NCBI RefSeq assembly: GCF_000224145.3
Contig: NC_020169.2
Span: 4,050,957-4,114,956 of the forward strand
Source of the DNA: Ciona intestinalis
Lineage: Eukaryota > Chordata > Ascidiacea > Phlebobranchia > Cionidae
Direction of reading: 5' to 3'
Length of the DNA: 64,000 nt
The position numbers were made by a program, and so were the translations under genes. This document shows, piece by piece, positions 10,762 through 22,600 of this stretch. The notes below the pieces were generated by a model. The model was not told where the DNA came from and made no database searches. It worked only from the letters and a program-made list of their open reading frames with translations. The stretch's first letter is position 1; each line of letters starts with the position of its first letter.

Positions 10762-13601
10762 CCTATTTTGAATGAATACAGTTGATAGTAGGCAACCCCG
10801 CACTCGTACGTATTATAAATTATGCATGCTGGCTTGAACTGAAATTGACTTAAAGCGATCAACTCGGTCTTTAATTCGCGACGAAGCACTAACTCTAAAC
10901 TGTTTGATGCAAATGAAAGAACTTTGCTCGAGTGCTTTTTCTCTCTTCCGTCTTACTTTTTCGTTGCCGCAAACGCGACAAGTTGTTTTAATTTTCGACG
11001 CACTGAGACACGTCAGTCGGAAAGGCGATACTAAACATCTAACTCATTAGTGACCACTTCAACGTTAAGATATTCCTGCTGTCAGTTGCTACAGGCGCAC
11101 CACGGCGCGTGTGTTAAGTACTTTCTTATCGCGAAACATACTTGCAAGCCAAACACCCGTTCTGGCGCACATGGGCAGTATAACCATTACATCTAGCAAT
11201 GCATGGATAATGCATAAGCTGCCAGAGTGGGCGAATAATAAATAAGCGGACTTGTAAAAATAAATAAAAAGCTGCTCATCAAAAACGTTAAAACACGTCG
11301 GTTTCTGCAGTACGACTGTTTACAAATTATAAACAGTTTGAACATGCAACTTTGCTGTAGGGAAAGCCAATGTACTTTTAGTCGGATTAAATGGGGAACA
11401 ACATAAGTTCAACTCCACGATCGCTCAAGATTACATCGTGTCAATGCCATTAGTCGTTAAGTCCAGGTTGCCTCAATAATTGGTGTGAACTGTAGGATTT
11501 TTACACTTAAGGTGAAATGATAAATTACCTCCCTAATTAGCGTCAAAATAACTGTTGATTCGGTCACCGAATGTTTAAAGGAATATCGAAAACAAAGATA
11601 CGGTAAATTAGGAACGGGAATTTAAATCTAGAAGATACACATAACAATCAACAAAGGGTGTTCTGCGCAGTTACACTTAAGTTACAACTTGTGCAGCAGC
11701 GTGAGCGTATTCTCTTTGAAGAGGTAACACGCAACGGAGAAAACGCATGCAGAGGTTAAAATGGCAAGAAAACAATGAACAAACAATTCGAACAATTTGA
11801 AAACATGAGTACAAAACTTTCGTTTGTATAGATAATTTATTCTTATATTCATGTGTGGCCCTTATTTTCAGAGACGGATTGCGTATTTTTGTTATTTTTC
11901 GTTACACCCACCCGCAGCAATTGGCTTCTGGAATAAACAAAGCCATGAGCAAAGATCTGCTCATGTATACGCATAAACCCTGTATATTTATGTGGTTAAT
12001 AAATAACAGCACTTCAGTAGCTGGTGTGGAAATCGGTGTCAAGAGTTGATAAGCATGATTGGAAATGAATAATTTGAAGAAGTCCTGACCCACTTTGCTT
12101 TAGCACTAGTATTTCATTCATATACATGCGTGGTATGCTGCGGTCCGTAGAAGTCCCTTGTCATTGCAGCTACGATCTGCTTTCTTTTGACTACGTGACA
12201 AAGTCAATCCACCATATCTGGTACAATGCCGTCTCTTGTTAGTTTTGAAATTCTGCTTTGCACGCAACCTTGTATTTCTCTTTACACACTCACATTAAAA
12301 TATACACCATATATTTATATTACTATGAAATTTGGGGGGTAAGATGGTTTATTTTTAGATTTTTTTCAATCAACCAGTTTTGTAGCAAACAAAGAATATT
12401 GCGTGAGTTTACTGGTTAATATAACCTGATAAATCTATATTTAAGTAAGCGTACAAATTGATTATAAATCTACCATTTTTTTTACTTTCGTATTCCAACC
12501 AATTTGAATGCTTTACCGTGGATGTGGGTTTTATACGATGCCAATTTGCTTTGTTACGCAGAGCAATACACACTATACAGATGCCTCGTAAACGGAAGAT
12601 CTTCGGTTCAGTGATTTAATAAGAAATATTCGAAAACAAGGTAGTCCTAATCGGTCAATGAAGCAATATGCAAGCTCTTAAACTGAGTTGTGTAATCTGT
12701 CAGCATGGGGCTCATGGGATTCACAGACGATGCAATTCGAGCGATAACTGGTTAGATAGTCGATAGACTTTAAATTAAAAGGGTCAACATTACACTGTTT
12801 AATACAAAGTAATTCTAAAATGGGCCGAAGAATGCAAAAACAAATGATTTATAACTTTGAATCTGTGATCATGTCCCCTTAAATGACAAACATAAATATC
12901 ATAAACAGACCTAGTTACGCGGACGCCATTTCTATCAAAACAAAATAAACACATGTAGCATTTCGAATTCTAAAACAACAGTATATAGTACGATAGTACG
13001 TGTTTTAACTTCTATCACTACAATAGTATAATTGCTAGCTAATTCATAAATAGCCGTTATGTATTGGTTTTATAAATTTCTTTACATTTTATGTTTGTTT
13101 TACAAATTAGAATCCGTAGCAGTATTTCGCCCGTCCAACTATTTTTAATTATTTTTATGCAATGTAATTTTTTGATATGTTTGACCAAGCAAGTCCATGG
13201 CTGTCGTTTGGTTATTCGGACAAGAAGAAACCGCAACTAAAAGTTGATAATTTAGCTCTAGATCACCAACACAATCGGCAGAATGATCACAAGTAACAAT
13301 GTTGAAATAATATCAGCATTTTTGTTTCAAATGTTTTTATTTTTTTGAAACATTTGGGTATAGGCCCATGCAGACCGTAATTTGTCTCACACAACCTTTT
13401 TATTAAAAATTAACCAAATCTGTACTGAAGTTAGTTTGATTTCCTAATGGGATTAAAAATGTACGCATTTTGCATGCTATTTTTTGACAATTGTGTATGC
13501 TTGCTATAAATAACAGTCTTGCACGTGCAAGGTCTTATTATGAACTTTTATATTCTGCCGAATGAACATAATATAACTCAAAAAAAACTTTTTTTTATAC
13601 A
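10762..13601. other. Intergenic region between SLCO gene and unnamed gene (divergent)
   Basis: About 2.8 kb separating two divergently transcribed genes; it should hold both promoters. No convincing exon, TATA box or RNA gene was seen. The only repeat recognised is a partial family A element at about 12323-12420. Short frames at 11855-12093 on both strands have no splice support or family resemblance. Confidence 0.6.
12323..12420 (-). mobile_element. Family A element, partial
   Basis: GGGGGGTAAGATGG followed by TTGTAGCAAACAAAGAATATT, the reverse-orientation landmark, after which the similarity stops. Confidence 0.5.
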
Positions 13602-13617
13602 GTCTATATATTAACCA

Positions 13618-16600
13618 ATGTACAATTTTAGAACTTTGGGACCCACCCTAATGGGTCCGAACAAGCGACAAGAGAAGCAGAAGCGCCGAGTGATGGAGGC
13701 TGTCCACAAGAGGATGCTAGAGAGAAGAGTAACGACACAGCGTGAATTTCTCCAAGGTTTCAATCACGAATATATCGAATCTATTATCAGTCAAGAACCG
13801 AGCAATGAACTTTATCTTCACAAGTTTTTTAACAGCCAAGGTTGGTTGGGAATATTTATGCAAATGTACTGACTACATGTTCTTCATTTACTATGAATAC
13901 CATTGGTTTTCAATGCATTTTTTAAATTGTGTTAAAGTATATTCTCGCTTATCAAAAACAAATGAGCACCCCATATATAAAAGAAGGTATACCCATTATA
14001 TAATAATGTGTTTGCTTTCTCATACCTCAGGTGATGAATCTGGCTTTGTAAGTGATGAAGGAACCTTTAGTGTTAAATCTGATAAACGTAACTATCAAAG
14101 AAGAGTTACCCCAAGGTAAGCCTACAATGTATATATTTTAAATAATGATAAAATGACCATTGGCATTTTAAATCATGATAAAATGACCAATGGTTAGCCA
14201 TCTGCCTCTAGCACAGAGGATACAGGTTCTAAGCTTGATGCCTATGCTTTTGTAGGCACATGTGTCTTTGGGCAAGATTTATTTAAAATATAAATACAAA
14301 ATGTATATATGTAGGAAATTATAAAAAAAAAACTTGCAGGGTTTATGTTTCAGAATTAAAATTTTCAGTGAGTAAAAGACACTTAACAACAATTACTTCG
14401 ACATTTTTAAATTATTCAAATATATTTTCAGGACTAGACCTAGACCCCAAAGTGCACCCTTTGCACGACGGAATCATTTAATGAAAGAAACAAAGTTTGA
14501 TGCTGCAATAATACCAATAAGTAGCGGAGGTGTAGTATGCCTATGAATTCACTATTTTTGATACAAAAAAAAACGTTTTTAATTTAAGTAAAGGAATTTG
14601 TATTATCTGTTAGAATTATCAATGTTTAAGCATAGCAATCAAATATTTAGGCAATCAATTAAATATTATAAAATCTGCACCGGTAAAAAATAATCAGTTA
14701 TAACAGAATAACATGTATGGTTTAAACAGAGTTAACAACAGATACTTGATATGTCCTTATTAATAGTACATATGATTTCATATTATAAAAAATAATATTC
14801 TGGCAATAAATAGTTTTACATTGTATTTCAGAAAGTACAGCTGCAGGTGATCATATGAGACCAGCTTCAGCACAAGTTTACAGGTTAAATAACTCAACAT
14901 AATGTTTATAATGTCTAGGAATGCAATAGTAAAGACCAGGGGTATTTTTTGCTTGCCCTGCATATAAATCAGATGTATGCGTATGGATCCACGTTCATAA
15001 ACAAACTAAATGTTTCTTTGTATACAATATGCAACCCAAAAATTGGGTTATAAAGTATTTGTTTCTTGTTGTAAGCTCTCACCCATTCTGTGCTAAAATG
15101 CCAACTCTGGCCTTGAGTGCTTGGATTTCAATAAACTGGAAGCCCTACCACATCCGTTGGTACCAAACCTGGGGTTTCTTACTGCATAATCCTGTAAGCA
15201 TATAAAACCAAATTGGATATATTTCAAATGAATGGGCGTCTAACGATCCCTGTCTCTTTATAAAAGCCCATCCCCAACAGTAACACTAACCTAATGTAAA
15301 TTTCCAAATAGAAGGAACAGCAGGGCAGGTTGTGAACATTGTCCAGTAGATTGCCGTCCATTATCCAGCAGTTCACATCGTCCTACTTCATCAACTGGTT
15401 TGCAAGTCACTAATGGTCCTTCCCACTTCCATTATTATCATTACAATCGGTACTTGAGATACCAACGACCCAAGTCAGCTATAGCCATGGTAAATTTTTA
15501 TGAGTTTGTAACTTGTTATACAGCCAGCATCCACACTTAGTCTCAGTAGCAAGGAGCTAACCAAAGGATACTGGGTTCGATACTTGACACTGGTACTATT
15601 AAGTGTATCGTGTATGTGTCCTTGTATTAGACACTTAATAAGAGTTGCTCCAACCCGGTGGTCCTTTATAGATTGCTCTAAAAAACAATCACTTACAAAT
15701 TAAAACATGCGGTAACTCTAACCCATAAGCAGTCACTGTTGTTGTTCTGCCTTGCCGCAATTTTTATCACTTTTCATAGTTCTTTCTATAAAGATAGGAT
15801 CTTGCACAAGGGAACTTGAATTAACGTCAGAGTTAGTTTATTACCCCCAAACTGTAATCATAATGGATTTTTTACTTTAGCGACGTGAATACTTAGAATC
15901 ATCCAAGCGTAATAAGCCAGAAGTTTCTCCGCGCTTCACTTTCATTGTGAGGTCGTGTAAAGTTTACGACAAACCAAACAGGTAAATCCTTTAATTAAGC
16001 CAAAGTTGGTAATTACTAATTTTATCCAACTATCTATAGGACTTTTTAATTCATTTAGTTGTACACTATTTTCAGTTATATTCATGCGACCTAGGAATTA
16101 GCTCAAAGTTAGTCCATTACCCCACTATCCTGCAGAGCTTCTGTAAACATGTTTATAATTAAATGCCTCTGCTTCACAGCTTAAACTACCACAAACTTAA
16201 ATATTTTAGCTTCGTTACTCTGTAATAACTTTACTATATTACTCCACAGTACTGAACATAAACCACCACCGACTACTGCTACAGTAAAAGAAGCTTGGAC
16301 TGAACCTGAACCTGAAGTACCTCATGCTCGGAATATGGTAACCTTCTTTATTCTTTCAATAATATGTACATTAACTGAAAAAGTTGATATTACAGCAAAT
16401 GAAACAAATGATATTGATATTTTAACATATGATATTTCAACATATGATATTTCACATGTGATATTTAACACATAAATTTTTAGTACTATTGTTTAAATAG
16501 GTTGAAATATCATGATGAAGATTGAATACATACCTATCTTATCAATTTAAGAATTCTTTACTTATATAACTATTGAAAAAACATTCATTATAAAATTAGC

Positions 16601-19600
16601 ATAACATATGCATTATAAATAAATTAACCAGATAGTTTCCAACTTTTAGGTAAGCATAGATACATTACATGAAGACATTCCAGCTACTGAAGTTCAGGAT
16701 GAACCAACTCAACTTGCGGATGAAATAACACAAGTTAATGAAGATGATGGTTAGTGTTAAACTTATTATTAATTAAAGATCTTCACTATATAAAGCTATT
16801 ATGCATTTTATCTGGGTGAAGTCGTATACCATGGCATGCTATGGCACGTGAAGCCATGGTTGGCTCGTTACACGTCTATACCCCATTGAGTAACTGCTTG
16901 GTTGAAGCAATTACTATTAAGTCTTTCGCAAGAACACATTCGCTGTCAATAGTATTTGTATCTAAACCAGTATTCTATGGTTACATTTTAAATATTATTG
17001 TCAACTCTATTGAAATGACAGAACTTGACGCTGGTGTCCGACTACAAGCTGAAGTATCTTACCAGCTCGCCACAGATGATGAAGGGGAAAACATTAAAGT
17101 AGATAATGCAGAGATTCCTAGAGCACCGGTGAGTTATATACCATTGCATAATTATATAAATTTTGCCACCCAAAAAATTATGTAACTTTTTGAATGTTTA
17201 TAAATGTTTATGTATGTTATTAAAATGAAGTATAGGTGTTTTTTATACCAGATAAAAGATATTATAAACAATCAACAGGGTCTATACGTGTTTTGCAAAT
17301 ACCTTTACAACATTTTTAACAGCTTGAACTGTATACTGATTTTGGGTATTTTTCATTGAAGTTGTAATGTAGATATTCATTAGCCAATATGTCTTTTGGA
17401 ATCTTGAAAACATCTTATCTAACCTTAACATCAGCTCAATAAACAAGAAAGGGACTTTATTAAATTACGGTGCCAGATATTTACTCTGAGAGTTGATCAA
17501 ATACTTGTATTTGCTAAGCTACGAAGACAGTTAGATAACTTTTGTGTCACTGCCCTTAAAACTAAGTTAGTAAATAGAAACCTAACCTAAGCCTCTTAGT
17601 TGCTAGGATAGATAGCTGTTATAACTTAACGCTTGAATAGTAAGATGAGTAATGTCCAATCTGTCCATTTCAAGTGTTGGAAAGTAAACACAGCAGGTGG
17701 TCAATATGGCTTTATATAGATGGTGTAGCATGAACAGAACTAGTAGAATTTTGTAAGGTCCTGATTGCTTGTTTGCTCAATCTAACATAAGTGATTTTAC
17801 CTGTTTCGGTAATATTTTGCATTTTCTTTGGCTTTTTTTAAAAGATAAAAGTTGTAAGGTTATAAGATTAGAGGTGTGAGCTTAGGATTAGGAGATATCA
17901 ATAATAGATGAATTACAAGTGTTATTGTATGTAAGTGTTAGGTTGTATATGTGTATCAGAATAAATTGGAAATTTCTAGTTTTAGTAGGTTATATGTCTT
18001 TTAGTTTGAGCTATTGTAATTGCAAAGTGTAGTGAAAAACAAGTGAAATTATGTTTATTTTTACAGAATAAAAAATAAAAGCCAGAAGTGGAATTAAATC
18101 AAATCGTTTTTCAATTTCGTTGCTGCCCAGCGTTTGATTTGTTTGGTGTACTTAATATTTTTTGTATATTTTCTTATTTTAGCTATTTATTGTGAAAATC
18201 TAAACATTTTGAATTAAACAGACACCCACACCTATTCAATCAAGACCTGAATCTCCTGAGGTTGAAAAACAAGGTAACTGTTAAAGAACGGCTTATCAAG
18301 CATTTATTTTTACTAACAGTGTAATATATATAGAAGTAATGCTGCTATATATATAGAGAGAGAGAAATAATGCTGCTAAGCATTGTAATAGTAGAGAGGA
18401 CTATTTGCTTCTCTGGTATAAAGTAACATTAGACCCTGATGAAGAATAGCCAAAAGGGCCCCATGCTCAAAACCAAGCGATTCTAAACAATTTTATTTTA
18501 TGGCTTTTTATTTAATTTATTTCTATACAGATCTTCTCCCAGTTCCTCCTATCATTTATCAGGTAAAAAAACATTTAACAATTTATTTTCTTACTAACAT
18601 GTCCTTAATAACTTAATGAAGCAGTGTGGATAATAAATATAATCTTTCTGTAATATACAATTATACAATGTATATATTCAATACACATTTTTTGCAGCAC
18701 CAAATGCAAATACTCAATATAACTTTTCTGTACCACACAGTGTATATTTATTTCCCAAATACCACAGTTCAGATGCTCAAAATAATCTCCTCTACCCCAC
18801 AGAGCACAGATTTGCTTAGTGGTCGAACCAACGCAGCATACGCAACAGTGGAGATGGATGGTAGCGAAGAGTCCGTAGATTTTGGAGGAATTCGTGTCGA
18901 AATACGAACTCCTGAACCACTTCCAGTGAAACGGGTACCTGTACCTACTGTGCAGAAAGTTGATATTGTCGGACCCAGAGAAGAGTTGGTTTTGTCTCCA
19001 GATATTCCTGTAAGTTGGAAATTGTCATTGACAGCGTATGTGTTGTTGGGCAAAACACTTAACCAGACATTGCTCTATTTCAGTAGAATGGCAGGTCAAC
19101 ACTGGCCTAAATTTCAGGTCTTATGAGTTAGTCGTTAGTGGATTTTAAATTTAGTTTTATCGTAACAGGAGATCGTGGATCCCATAGTTTCGGATGAAGA
19201 ATATGGGAATAATGATGATGATGAAGTGATAAAAGTTGAAATTGACAAGTAAGCATGAAGTAACTTTGTGAGTGATAATTTTTTATTTTCCTATGTATAT
19301 TCTTGTAGACTCATTGTTTTTAGAGCATGTTCCTTTCTTATACATTTAAGAACTGTTATATACTATTTCTTCTCAGGTCTCCGGTCTCCATCTTAAAACA
19401 TGATGATAATCATGCAAGAGACAAAAGTCCTCCACGCGTGACGTTCCTTGTTCCCAATGATGAGCATAGTGACATCACTCCTCAACATGATGTCATCAAA
19501 GTAGAAGACCCTCCAGTCAAAGTAGATGTGGAAAAAACAGATGTATCAGAGGTATACAATACGTTATATAGTATGTTAAATTATGAATGTATGGCACCTA

Positions 19601-22600
19601 TTCATACTTGCAAAGCGAGGCAACAAAGTTCGTTTAACGAAGTGTTCTGTTTCATACACCTCGTGCCACTTTTAGTTACCAGAACTATAAAATGTATGAA
19701 CAGATAAATATCAGTTTATAACGCAAAAGTACATGAGCCATTATAAAGTTACTCATTTTAAATCAAATTTTTAGTAATTTTATATTAGATATTCTAAATT
19801 AAAAAAACTGCTCATGTTAAAAAATTCCACAGAAACTAGTTGACCCACCTCCATTACCCCCGGGACCAACCAAGGTTAACACAGAGCTAGTCTTCAAGGA
19901 AACTAAGCAGGAAATTAAGGTGAATGTGTATTTTAAAACTACATAATATTTTTGAAGGTTATGCCACATTTTCACCTATAGACTGTAGTTTGTTCACTCT
20001 TATGTTGTGAGTATTATTAACCTTTTATCCCAGGTGCTACCTATTAGTATGTTATCTAGTGATGCGAAGTAAGTATGATTTATAAACGTAAATACGTTGC
20101 GGAAGGTGTCTGGTTATAGTTACCTAATCCCGAATCCATCAAATTTGGTCACGCTACCGAAGCACTGTATGTAGTCCTTTTTATAACTTTGAATCGATAC
20201 TGGTCTAGTGCCAAGAAATAGAAGTGTTTAACTGCCACAATGTGTGCAAGTACTTGTACCGCTTAAGAACTCTCGATTCAACGACTTCTGTTCAATCATC
20301 GAGTTTAACTGTGTAGTCTGTAGTCAGCACTGCTTCCTAATAGTTGTGCTCTTATAGTAAAAATCGTATCTCAGTCGATACGCGCTTGCATCGTAACCGA
20401 TTAATAATAGGTACTGTGGCTAGCCATGCTGTAGGAGTGTAGGTCCTCACTCATGTAGAATATAATAGAATACAGCTAGATATGAAGAAGAGGAAGTAAC
20501 TTGAGTCTCTAGAAAAAAAAGGTAAAACAGACCATCGTATTATATTCTATATGCGAGTGAGGTTCCACGGCATGCCAGTTGAAAAAACTTAGAAAAACGA
20601 TGGAATAGTCAAGTTAAGAGACGGGTGTGTTTGACTTTGAGTAGTACCTAACCTTAGTTAACAAAGTTTGGTTTTAAAGGTTTTAGGAAAAAGTTCATTG
20701 TTAAGCTGTTTGACAAACGCTAAAAGAATTAACAATGCAACGAATACATATGGATATATTGACGCAAGAGTATTAGGGCGTTAATAATTTTATTGTTAGG
20801 TTTCGTTTTACCGTTATAATAAGATGGGATAATACGAGACTAAAATAACTCATTTCAAAATATTTGGTTTTGATTTAATATTTACATACGCAAGAAAATA
20901 TGTTTCTATTAGTAGTACAAGTAGTTATATAGAAAAAACAGGAATATTAGTAGATATAAGATGGAGGACACCGGTAAGATGGATACTGTTAGCACATATA
21001 GTAGTCAGTCGTCGGCGGTCGATTAAAGTCGAGATCTGGAATTTTGTTTTCGTGTTCAGATGAAAGAGATATGCTTTGATATTAAGCGAAGATGACAAGA
21101 CTTAAAACAACTTTGTACAGTTGTGTGTAAGATCTGAGATAGTCTGGTTATTGTTGTAATACCATAGTACTAAGTAGCTTGTAGCAAGGAGAAGGATAAC
21201 AGATGCAAGCATTTTTCTGAAAAGATAGGGAAAAGAGTAGAATACGGAGTTTTGCAGATAACCAATATTTGATGCAACTGTTTGTATCGAAACTTTCGTG
21301 CAAGAATATGTATATTTTCTGTCTCATTTGGTGCCAAGTACGAAACGCAAACAGTTAATTGCAATGTTTTAGAAACAGGAATAGTTAGAACGCTAACACG
21401 TTTCCCCTTTTTTTGTTCTTTTTTTTGTGAGAAAGCTGCGATAGAAAAGCGCAGTTTAGAAACATGCAACTTTAAACCAGTTGTATATATTACACACGAT
21501 CGAAAACGAATACTTGTTTTGCAATACATTTCGCAGTGGCTCAGTAAATAGTGCAATCATAAAAACAGGGGGTTAATATAACGTATTGGGTTTATACTAA
21601 ATATCTTTCGCGTTCAGAGTATACAACAACTTTAGGTTACTTGTAAAAAAATACAAAAGAAACAAACAATACAAATATAGTGCTGTGGGGTAAGATGGTA
21701 TACGGTTAGGACCTAAATCCCATATTTTAAAGAAAAATACGGTATTTTAGAGTTTTGAGGATGCATCTTACCCCACCCTGCTATATTTTTATTTACAAGC
21801 TGCAGTTACGTTTTAATTTTTCGTTTTATCATAATTTCCTCGTTTGTATATTGAAGCCCACTCCCACTCCTCCTGCTCCTTCTCCCACTCCTCCTGCACC
21901 TCCTTTATACGAAGAACCGAACGACGAAGACGTCCGGAAGTTGCTCTTACCTCCCGACCTCTCGGAGTTTAAAGTTCCTTCGGACCTCACCTACTCCGCT
22001 TCCGCGAAGAAAAAGTCCAGGAAATCTCTCTCTCCTGGAAGAAAGAAGAAGAAAAAGAAAAAGAAGAGAGAAAGGAAAGAAGTTCCGAAGAAAGAACCGG
22101 AGCCATTATTCGAATACGATCCAAACGTAAGTTTTAAAATTAAATGAAAAACAGGCATTTGCGGTATTCAGTCCTTAGGCGTTCATGGCCCCATGCCCAT
22201 AGTAAGACAAATGTGCATCGAAACAAAATTAAGCCCGCTTCGAGCGTACGATTTTTTAACATCGAATAAACTATGATGCGCTTAGTATTTACCGAACTGT
22301 TGGCAAAAATTGATATATTTTGCACCCCAGGCCCCCGACCCTATTGAAGAAGCACGTCGTGAAATAATGAACAGACGAGGAGATAACACCGACCTTGCTG
22401 CTGCAGTCGTCAGCATGAAGTTATTTGACGAACAATGCAAAGAGGTGAGTGGATAAACGGCATAATATAAGTTTGATATATAATAAGCGTGGGGCAAGAC
22501 GGGACACAGTCAGCGCATAACATCAAAACAACTATTCGTGTTTTACACAATTAACAACGGTCTATTCGTGTGCATACTGTTGTATAAGTTTTTAAATGTT

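Noticed and set aside
18626..19126. Plus-strand 166-codon frame around exon 18803-19009
   Set aside because: Only the spliced part is taken as coding; the ends run through intron sequence past an acceptor (CCCCACAG) and a donor (GTAAGT).
21170..21556. Overlapping frames of 128 and 89 codons on opposite strands
   Set aside because: No splice sites in the right phase, no family resemblance, and ordinary AT-rich composition with T runs; probably chance.
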